A stretch of 5,766 nt of DNA from NCBI GenBank assembly GCA_015522345.1, contig WAML01000174.1:1-5766 (forward strand), written 5' to 3'. Shown piece after piece: positions 1 through 4,514 of the stretch. Below the pieces are notes generated by a model. That model saw only the letters and a list, made by a program, of their open reading frames with translations. It was not told the DNA's origin and ran no database searches. Within the stretch, counting starts at the first letter, position 1. Every line of letters starts with the position of its first letter. Made by a program: the position numbers and the translations under genes. The DNA is from Desulfurococcales archaeon. Its GTDB lineage: Archaea; Thermoproteota; Thermoprotei_A; Sulfolobales; Desulfurococcaceae.

Positions 1-556
1 GCTTTAGTCCTGCTTCAATTAAATTTATTAGCGATTTTATTTGAATGTACCAGTATTCAGGTTTAGCATTAGTAAGCATAGTGAATTCTTCAGGACTTGT
101 TCCTTTAATGGACACTCTTATCTCTATACTACTTCCACTAAACTTTCCAAGCTTTTTCGCATAATCCTTACTTAGTCCTAAGAGAATTCCATTAGTTTCC
201 AGTACAAAATGATAGCCTTCACTAACAACTAAATCTATTAGTTTAACTAAGTGGTTGAACCCTATTGTTGGTTCTCCACCACTAAGTCTTATCTGCCTAA
301 TTCTAGTCTTCTTTGCAAGTGAATCTAATTTACGGAACGCTTGGTAGGGATTTAGATACTCTCCTTTTATATTATAATTCCAGCTAAATCTCCAGGACCA
401 ACAAAACTTACATCTAAGGTTACATCCAATAACATCTCCTGTAACTATTCCACCATACCATCTATCTACTCTAAATCTATAATACTTTCTTGAATTATTC
501 CTTAAAACATGTCTTTCAACTATTTGAGTTAGAGTAAGTGGGTCATACATGTACAT
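1..556 (-). CDS. Radical SAM protein, partial (C-terminus beyond window edge)
   Basis: The minus frame from ATG at 556-554 stays open to base 1, giving about 185 residues of an unfinished protein. It shows the radical SAM cluster motif CNLRCKFC (C45, C49, C52), whose three cysteines hold a [4Fe-4S] cluster that cleaves S-adenosylmethionine reductively. The SAM-contacting GGEP motif follows at 93-96, then an ETNG strand motif at 120-123, in the order expected for a radical SAM barrel. The stretch CWSWRFSW just after the cluster is tryptophan-rich, as I recall for an uncharacterised archaeal subfamily; the substrate is unknown. The start lies 6 bp after the stop of the upstream flavoprotein gene, so co-transcription is very likely and that flavoprotein could be an electron donor (inference). 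A second ATG two codons in (550) is an alternative start. Only a weak AAGG precedes the gene. Confidence 0.88.
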   Translation of the reverse strand, partial: MYMYDPLTLTQIVERHVLRNNSRKYYRFRVDRWYGGIVTGDVIGCNLRCKFCWSWRFSWNYNIKGEYLNPYQAFRKLDSLAKKTRIRQIRLSGGEPTIGFNHLVKLIDLVVSEGYHFVLETNGILLGLSKDYAKKLGKFSGSSIEIRVSIKGTSPEEFTMLTNAKPEYWYIQIKSLINLIEAGLK

Positions 557-562
557 ACGGCC

Positions 563-1291
563 TTATTTCTGCTTAGTTAGCTTAAGTATAATTTTCTCTC
601 TAATAGGCCATTGAGATCTATATTCTGTTTTAGCTGACCCTCTTATAGCGTCAATGTCTAATTGTATTTTTTCTAGTATTTTTGGATCATACCATTCATG
701 GCCTTTCTTAGTCATTCTTATTGCATCCACGATTACTTTACCTACGTTAGCTGCATCCATAATCGAGTTCTTTGATTTAAGAACATCTTCGTTGCCTATG
801 TAGTATGCTAGTGCCCATGGTGGTATCATGAATCCCATGCTATTTAGTACTGTCATCATATATGATATGGCTAAGATGTTGCCACTATCATTGCCTACTG
901 CTATGAAGCCTGCAACCTTGCCTTCAACAAGACTTCTCCCCGTTATGAATATCATGTTCTCGAATGCTGTCATTCTATCAATTAAATTCTTTAGGTGTCC
1001 GCTAGGACCATACCAATATGTTGGTGTAGCTATTATGAGGCCGTCGTTTTTTAGTATTTTCTCAAGTATGATTTTGGCATCATCATCTATTACACATGGG
1101 TATCTACATGCTTTTTGAACATCACTTAAGCATCCTATGCATGGTTTAATATCATAGTCGTATAAGTGTATTAATTCTACATCTGCACCTAGTTTTTTAG
1201 CGGCTTCAAGGGATATTTTGAGTAACTTGTATGTATTACCATATTTTCTTGGTGATGCGTTGATGCCTAGGATTTTTATTTTCTTCTCCAT
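563..1291 (-). CDS. Flavodoxin-fold NAD(P)H-dependent FMN reductase / iron-sulfur flavoprotein-like
   Basis: The 242-residue protein belongs to the NADPH-dependent FMN reductase family. It has the beta1 strand KIKILGINASPR, then the FMN-phosphate loop SPRKYGNT (13-20), and the isoalloxazine-side motif PTYWYGPSGHLKNLIDR near 90-106. A cysteine group, C51-x2-C54-x7-C62-x3-C66, sits where iron-sulfur flavoproteins bind a 4Fe-4S cluster, but its spacing is looser than the classical compact motif. Cluster binding is therefore possible, not shown. No membrane segment is visible, so it is probably a cytosolic two-electron reductase or electron carrier. The ATG start at 1291 is supported by GGGGT about 7 nt upstream and by a TATA box at 1322-1329. 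The gene leads a probable two-gene operon with the radical SAM gene. The physiological acceptor cannot be read from sequence. Confidence 0.9.
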   Translation of the reverse strand: MEKKIKILGINASPRKYGNTYKLLKISLEAAKKLGADVELIHLYDYDIKPCIGCLSDVQKACRYPCVIDDDAKIILEKILKNDGLIIATPTYWYGPSGHLKNLIDRMTAFENMIFITGRSLVEGKVAGFIAVGNDSGNILAISYMMTVLNSMGFMIPPWALAYYIGNEDVLKSKNSIMDAANVGKVIVDAIRMTKKGHEWYDPKILEKIQLDIDAIRGSAKTEYRSQWPIREKIILKLTKQK

Positions 1292-1307
1292 GATTTACCC
1301 CTTTATG

Positions 1308-1317
1308 CTTTATAAGG
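1308..1317 (+). promoter_or_regulatory. Candidate TATA box for the plus-strand C/D sRNA
   Basis: CTTTATAAGG is a good archaeal TATA box. Its centre near 1313 predicts a transcript start near 1339, immediately before the C box GTGATGA at 1341. This close fit supports independent transcription of the sRNA. The element lies inside the 5' flank of the divergent flavoprotein gene, so the two promoters are interleaved. Confidence 0.5.
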
Positions 1318-1321
1318 TTAA

Positions 1322-1329
1322 GATATAAG
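1322..1329 (-). promoter_or_regulatory. Candidate TATA box for the flavoprotein-radical SAM operon
   Basis: Read on the minus strand this is CTTATATC preceded by GTAAAA, which fits a BRE followed by a TATA box. Start-site spacing of about 26 nt would put transcription start near 1300, just upstream of the ATG at 1291. The other TATA-like element nearby (1308-1317) would start transcription past the ATG on this strand, so it fits the plus-strand sRNA better. Confidence 0.45.
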
Positions 1330-1339
1330 TTTTACTTTT

Positions 1340-1408
1340 AGTGATGAAGCCCCTACCCCTAAGAACCCGGGTTGTTCCGGGTTATGAAGACGTGGTCCTT
1401 CACTGAAT
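1340..1408 (+). ncRNA. Candidate C/D box sRNA (2'-O-methylation guide)
   Basis: This stretch contains a perfect C box GTGATGA (1341-1347), a C'-like box GTTATGA (1381-1387, one mismatch to RTGATGA) and a perfect D box CTGA (1403-1406). CTAA at 1359-1362 is a possible degenerate D' box. C/D sRNAs bind L7Ae, Nop5 and fibrillarin and direct ribose methylation of the base paired with the fifth nucleotide before D or D'. The upstream guide (1348-1358) is complementary to GGGTAGGGGCT, which resembles a conserved archaeal 16S rRNA stretch as I remember it. The downstream guide (1388-1402) is complementary to a sequence containing AGGACCAC, which resembles 16S rRNA about 25 nt further on. A TATA box sits at the right distance upstream and T-rich sequence follows D. 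Oddities are the 18-nt hairpin-forming insert between D' and C', a total length slightly above usual, and a 15-nt second guide. Confidence is moderate because it rests on short motifs and recalled rRNA. Confidence 0.62.
1364..1383 (+). repeat. Inverted repeat / hairpin inside the C/D sRNA
   Basis: AACCCGG (1364-1370) and CCGGGTT (1377-1383) are perfect 7-bp complements around a 6-nt loop GTTGTT. The region also contains CCGGGTT twice as a direct repeat (1367-1373 and 1377-1383). It is GC-rich against an AT-rich background, as expected for structured RNA in a thermophile. It falls between the putative D' and C' boxes and its 3' arm overlaps the first bases of C'. Confidence 0.7.
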
Positions 1409-1416
1409 TGTTTCTC
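1407..1416 (+). terminator. Possible T-rich terminator after the sRNA
   Basis: ATTGTTTCTC directly follows the D box. T-rich runs without a required hairpin terminate archaeal transcription. This run is short and interrupted, so the support is weak. It lies just before the convergent 3' end of the minus-strand hydrolase gene, whose stop is at 1421-1423. Confidence 0.3.
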
Positions 1417-1420
1417 TAGT

Positions 1421-2239
1421 CTAATCTATTGGTGCAAGCTTGTATAGATCTGTCCTTCTTAAATTGAGTACTGGAAGTATTTTCCTAACCTTTTGTATAT
1501 AGTCTACGTCTATAGTGTATTCGTAGTATTTTTCATCTACGCCTAAATCTAATAGTATAACCCCTAGGGGGTCAACGATAAAGCTTCTACCCGTAAACAT
1601 CTTACCTGTCTGATTGGCTACTACTAGGTAAATGGTATTTTCATGTGCTCTTGCTTGTGCTAGAAATCTAATGGTCTCTTCTTTTAAAGGCCCTTTAAAC
1701 CATGCTGAAGGGCTTATTACTACTTCAGCACCCTTTAATGCATATATGCGGTAGAGTTCAGGGAAACGTATATCAAAGCATACGCTGAAGGCAATCTTGG
1801 TGTTATCTAGTTCTATTATTTCAGATAATTTATCACCTTTAAGCATGTAATCTGATTCTCGATAACCGTATGCGTCAAAGAGATGTATTTTCCTATAGAC
1901 GACTCTAACGTTCCCGTTGGGTTGAATTAGTGTAATAGTGTTGTATACTTTAGGGTAAATTTTGCTACGTTCAAATATGGGTACTATTAAGTTAGCGTTG
2001 TATTCCATGGCAATGTTTGTCAGCTTCCTACTAAACTCTCCGTTTACTTGTTCAGCTATATTGTATAGTTCTTGTGGAGTTAACATGCTTATTGGGCTCA
2101 TGAAATATTCTGGGAATACTATTACATTTGCTTCAACCTTACCGTATTGTCTTATTAATTTGTATGCTCTTTCAATGTTTTTGTTTTTATCATTCGTGGC
2201 CTCTATCTGGAGTATACCTATGATTAAGTTCTTAGCCAA
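1421..2239 (-). CDS. Carbon-nitrogen hydrolase (nitrilase superfamily, Nit-like amidase)
   Basis: The 272-residue protein has the full nitrilase-superfamily catalytic triad: Glu44 in VFPEYF, Lys117 in YRKIHLF, and the nucleophile Cys154 in VCFDIRFPELYR. Length and motif order match Nit1/Nit2-type amidases such as omega-amidases, and RRTDLY near the C-terminus is also typical of that branch. It should hydrolyse a non-peptide amide bond to acid plus ammonia in the cytosol; the substrate is not determined by sequence. The start is TTG at 2239-2237. It puts the first beta strand (IIGILQIEA) where the family expects it, and the only nearby upstream ATG (2253) is out of frame. The TATA-like element at 2263-2271 predicts a transcript start near 2241, so the mRNA is probably nearly leaderless. 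It appears to be monocistronic, with the sRNA converging on its 3' end. Confidence 0.93.
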   Translation of the reverse strand: MAKNLIIGILQIEATNDKNKNIERAYKLIRQYGKVEANVIVFPEYFMSPISMLTPQELYNIAEQVNGEFSRKLTNIAMEYNANLIVPIFERSKIYPKVYNTITLIQPNGNVRVVYRKIHLFDAYGYRESDYMLKGDKLSEIIELDNTKIAFSVCFDIRFPELYRIYALKGAEVVISPSAWFKGPLKEETIRFLAQARAHENTIYLVVANQTGKMFTGRSFIVDPLGVILLDLGVDEKYYEYTIDVDYIQKVRKILPVLNLRRTDLYKLAPID

Positions 2240-2262
2240 GAATAATAACCCATAAAAGCTGT

Positions 2263-2271
2263 CTATAATAG
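2263..2271. promoter_or_regulatory. Candidate shared TATA element of the divergent hydrolase / TatD-like pair
   Basis: CTATAATAG reads as CTATTATAG on the other strand, so it could serve both directions. On the minus strand, 26-nt spacing predicts a start near 2241, two bases before the TTG start of the nitrilase-like gene. On the plus strand it predicts a start near 2293, a 26-nt leader for the TatD-like gene. CATAAAAG at 2251-2258 is an alternative plus-strand box predicting a start near 2281. Confidence 0.4.
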
Positions 2272-2289
2272 CATAAGAAGCGGTGACTT

Positions 2290-2319
2290 ATGAAGATTAC
2301 CTTTAAGGTGAAGCTCTAG
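2290..2319 (+). CDS. Possible 9-residue upstream ORF of the TatD-like gene
   Basis: ATG at 2290 opens MKITFKVKL, ending in TAG at 2317-2319. That stop shares its G with the GTG start of the next gene. A GGTGA sits 3 nt before this ATG, closer than ideal, and the SD of the main gene lies inside the ORF. It could couple translation, but it depends on the transcript starting upstream of 2282. The TATA element at 2263-2271 would start the mRNA inside it. Chance occurrence is quite possible. Confidence 0.22.
   Translation: MKITFKVKL
2307..2311 (+). promoter_or_regulatory. Shine-Dalgarno site of the TatD-like gene
   Basis: GGTGA lies 7 nt before the GTG at 2319 and matches the archaeal anti-SD (complement of AGGAGGTGA). 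It decides the GTG start. An in-frame TAA at 2304-2306 excludes any start further upstream. Confidence 0.65.
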
Positions 2320-3170
2320 TGTTATTTGCTGATGCACATACGCATGTGAATCCCGTTCGTGGCCTAGGAGCTAAAGCCATAGCCAAGAAATTCAAAGATA
2401 GTGGAGGATGGTTTATGGCTATAGTAGGTCTCTCGCCATGGAGTTACGGATTAGAGCCAAGTATTGAAGGATACGAGAAGACCTTTAGAATAGTGCTAAG
2501 AGAGTGTAATAATGCTAAGGAAGAAGGTGTTAAAGTGGCGTGTTTCATAGGATTACATCCTGGTGATTTAGATAAGTTAGTATACAAGTATTCTGTTAGG
2601 CAAGAAAAATTAATGGACTTTGTAGCAAAGGTATTTAATATAATAGAGGATTACTGTAGGAAAGGGTTAATTGATGGTATAGGTGAAGTTGGTAGACCTC
2701 ATTATAGGGTAGACCCTATATTTGTTGTTGCATCTGAACTGGTTATGGAGAAAGCAATGGTGCTAGCTAAAGACTATGACTTACTACTACACTTACATCT
2801 TGAGCAAGGTGATGGGATAACCGTTGAGTCAATTAAACGATTCATTAAACTTACAGGTGTGCCAGTAAGGTTAGTGATATTTCATCATGCTAGACCTGGG
2901 CTTTTAGAACATGTTGTTAAGAATGGATTTACTGCAACTGTACCTGGTATAGAGGCTGTACTAAGAACGGTGTTCAAGAGAATTGAGCCAACATATTTAC
3001 TGGAAAGCGACTTCATAGATGATCCTAATAGACCTGGCGTAGTAGTTTATCCATGGCAGATGATAGATAATCAACTACGAATCCTTAAAGAAGGATTAGT
3101 TGATGACGAGTATTTAGCGAAGTTAAATATTGATAATGTTGTTAAGGTATATAGGGTTAGCCCTCCTTAG
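2319..3170 (+). CDS. TatD-related TIM-barrel metal-dependent hydrolase
   Basis: The 283-residue protein shows the amidohydrolase/TatD metal-site pattern: HTH motif H7-x-H9 in FADAHTHVNP, Glu123 in GIGEVGRPH, H158/H160 in LLHLHLEQ, a histidine pair H189-H190 in IFHHARPG, and Asp231 in LLESDFIDDP. This order matches an archaeal family of predicted TIM-barrel metal hydrolases related to TatD deoxyribonuclease (COG1099-like from memory). A phosphodiesterase or nuclease activity is inferred from family, and no biochemical substrate can be assigned. The GTG start is preceded by GGTGA at 7 nt. A 9-codon ORF (2290-2319) ends in TAG overlapping the GTG by one base, so translational coupling is possible. 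Its last 14 bp overlap the 3' end of the convergent RecB-like gene. No signal peptide is seen, so it is probably cytosolic. Confidence 0.9.
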   Translation: MLFADAHTHVNPVRGLGAKAIAKKFKDSGGWFMAIVGLSPWSYGLEPSIEGYEKTFRIVLRECNNAKEEGVKVACFIGLHPGDLDKLVYKYSVRQEKLMDFVAKVFNIIEDYCRKGLIDGIGEVGRPHYRVDPIFVVASELVMEKAMVLAKDYDLLLHLHLEQGDGITVESIKRFIKLTGVPVRLVIFHHARPGLLEHVVKNGFTATVPGIEAVLRTVFKRIEPTYLLESDFIDDPNRPGVVVYPWQMIDNQLRILKEGLVDDEYLAKLNIDNVVKVYRVSPP

Positions 3171-3849
3171 ATAGTCTTTCGGCATATTTCTCTAGCATAC
3201 TTAGTAATGCTTCAATTCTATACTTGGTTAAATAGATTTTAAAGAAAATTCTTATGTCTTTATAATTCTTCATATTACGTGGTATAATCCCTTTACCTCG
3301 CATTTCATTTAGTCTACTTACAAGTTCTTTTACACTAATGCCTAATTTATTTGAAGCTTCCACTATGTTCTTAGTTGATACTATGGCTTTTACTAAGTCC
3401 ATGTAACTTGAAGGAATCTTTATATCCTCTAATACTAGGTCTAGGAGTTCTTCTAGTGATTTCTTAATACTGTATGATAGTATTGATTCGAGTTCTTCTG
3501 CTTCAACTAGTATGAACTCTGAAAATGGTATTAAGTTAACACCTAGTTCTTGAGCAAGTTTTTCTGAAGATTCATCAGCAAATCCTCTAGCAATAATTAA
3601 TGGTTTAGCATTCAGTAGCTTAGCGTTAACATATGCTTGCCTTATACTTGATACATCAGCTCTTCCAGCTTTAACTTCAACAGCATATAGCTCACCATCC
3701 TTTTCAGCTAGTATATCGGCTTCTCCTACCTCAATACCGTCAACTATGATCTTATGGTGTACGTCAAGTATGTTGTATCCAGCTTTTGATAATATACTTT
3801 GTGCTATTGTTTCACTACTATGCCATCTACGTCGAGCAGATATACCCAA
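3157..3849 (-). CDS. PD-(D/E)XK nuclease candidate (RecB/Hjc-like) with HTH-like C-terminal region
   Basis: The 230-residue protein has a restriction-endonuclease-like core at about residues 10-115. A helix carries Glu13, followed by GEADILAEKDGELYAVEVKAG with Asp45, Glu58 and Lys60, and Gln71 in IRQAY, the pattern seen in archaeal RecB-family nucleases and Holliday-junction resolvases. Residues 120-145 are an acidic helix. Residues 150-186 (including IVEASNKLGISVKELVSRL) look like a helix-turn-helix that could bind DNA; the C-terminus is basic and helical. The length exceeds a minimal Hjc-type nuclease because of this second part. The start is TTG at 3849: an in-frame TAG lies two codons upstream and AGGTG lies 6 nt before the start. 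DNA cleavage is inferred from motifs and the actual substrate is unknown. It is convergent with and overlaps the TatD-like gene. Confidence 0.85.
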   Translation of the reverse strand: MGISARRRWHSSETIAQSILSKAGYNILDVHHKIIVDGIEVGEADILAEKDGELYAVEVKAGRADVSSIRQAYVNAKLLNAKPLIIARGFADESSEKLAQELGVNLIPFSEFILVEAEELESILSYSIKKSLEELLDLVLEDIKIPSSYMDLVKAIVSTKNIVEASNKLGISVKELVSRLNEMRGKGIIPRNMKNYKDIRIFFKIYLTKYRIEALLSMLEKYAERLSKEG

Positions 3850-3855
3850 GTACTA

Positions 3856-3860
3856 CACCT
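3856..3860 (-). promoter_or_regulatory. Shine-Dalgarno site of the RecB-like gene
   Basis: On the minus strand AGGTG lies 6 nt before TTG at 3849. An in-frame TAG at 3855-3853 leaves TTG as the first possible start and no in-frame ATG follows for about 150 codons. Together these fix the unusual start codon. Confidence 0.6.
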
Positions 3861-3890
3861 GTTACAACATTTAGTTTTTAGATAAAAATA

Positions 3891-3898
3891 CTTAAAAT
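3891..3898. promoter_or_regulatory. Candidate shared TATA box of the RecB-like / membrane protein pair
   Basis: CTTAAAAT on plus reads ATTTTAAG on minus, and both resemble crenarchaeal TATA boxes. Spacing of 26 nt predicts starts near 3869 (minus), a 20-nt leader containing the AGGTG SD, and near 3921 (plus). CATATAAG at 3923-3930 is a second plus-strand option that would start the transcript at about 3952, making the membrane-protein mRNA leaderless at ATG 3953. Confidence 0.42.
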
Positions 3899-3952
3899 GA
3901 ACTTCAATAATAGTTTTTAGTGCATATAAGTTTTCGTAGGGTTAATTATGCT

Positions 3953-4510
3953 ATGATGAGATACATATTAGCACTCATCATCTATGTAATGGCATTAATG
4001 CAATTGTCCATAGGCATTCAAGATAATGTTGTTCTTTCATACAATGTATATTATGATGATGTTAAGATAGCTTATATGGAAGTACATGTAGTGTCAGATA
4101 ATGTACTGGTTAAATTAGTTCCAATGGTAACACTCTATCCTTCAGATATAGAGTTATTAAAGAAATTAGTTACAATACCCAGCAAGAGTAGGTTCTATTT
4201 GGTGAATAAAGATATTTCATCTTATCTAAGTAAGTTAGGGTTAAGGATAATTAATACAAGTATGGCTAATGGTAAACTAGTGTTGTGGTATAATGTTAAT
4301 GGTATTAAACGTAGAGTAGAATATTACAATGGAGTTCTTGTTAAAGAAGAATCTATTTTAAGTAGGTATAAATTAGTTATTAGTCTTATAGCGGTTGTTA
4401 CAGGAGATTATACTAAAAGAGCGTTAACTTATATACTTCCAGCGGCATTGTTCATCATTATTATAGCTCTATACGCGTACGTTAAACGTGAATACATAAG
4501 AATATTATGA
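3953..4510 (+). CDS. Unknown secreted, membrane-anchored protein
   Basis: I do not recognise a family. From ATG 3953 the product has 185 residues. It starts MMRYILALIIYVMALMQL, a basic-then-hydrophobic N-terminal signal or anchor (3-22). Next comes a mainly beta-prone domain of about 130 residues (24-155) with regularly spaced hydrophobics, and finally one hydrophobic helix at 160-177 followed by the positive tail KREYIRIL. The positive C-terminal tail suggests it stays inside the cell with the middle domain outside. No cysteines, catalytic motif or metal-site pattern is visible. GTG at 3920 is in frame and would add 11 residues including two arginines. ATG 3953 is preferred for its compact signal-peptide n-region and an AGGG 11 nt upstream. 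It is transcribed divergently from the RecB-like gene and converges on the beta-CASP gene 4 bp away. Short intergenic gaps alone do not imply a shared function. Confidence 0.78.
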   Translation: MMRYILALIIYVMALMQLSIGIQDNVVLSYNVYYDDVKIAYMEVHVVSDNVLVKLVPMVTLYPSDIELLKKLVTIPSKSRFYLVNKDISSYLSKLGLRIINTSMANGKLVLWYNVNGIKRRVEYYNGVLVKEESILSRYKLVISLIAVVTGDYTKRALTYILPAALFIIIIALYAYVKREYIRIL

Positions 4511-4514
4511 ACTA

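Noticed and set aside
828..1118. Plus-strand open frame of 96 codons inside the flavoprotein gene
   Set aside because: It is the antisense shadow of a gene with clear FMN-binding motifs, has no SD, and encodes no recognisable protein.
1364..1383. Repeat unit or mobile-element end from the duplicated CCGGGTT
   Set aside because: There are just two 7-bp copies 10 nt apart, with no transposase, target duplication or further copies in the window. No CRISPR array, tRNA or rRNA gene was found.
1340..1404. The 1340-1404 region as a simple long hairpin, terminator or operator because AGTGA-TG-AAG can partly pair with CTTCACT
   Set aside because: The outer pairing is bulged and weak, whereas correctly ordered C, C' and D boxes, rRNA-like guides and TATA spacing are better explained by a C/D sRNA. 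The inner hairpin is kept as real.
1962..2255. Plus-strand open frame of 97 codons opposite the nitrilase-like gene
   Set aside because: It lies opposite catalytic Glu44 and surrounding conserved sequence of a confident gene, and hydrophobicity is explained by the antisense reading.
3953..3959. C-box-like ATGATGA as part of a second C/D sRNA
   Set aside because: No CTGA D box follows within 60 nt, and the bases are the start codons of the membrane protein gene.
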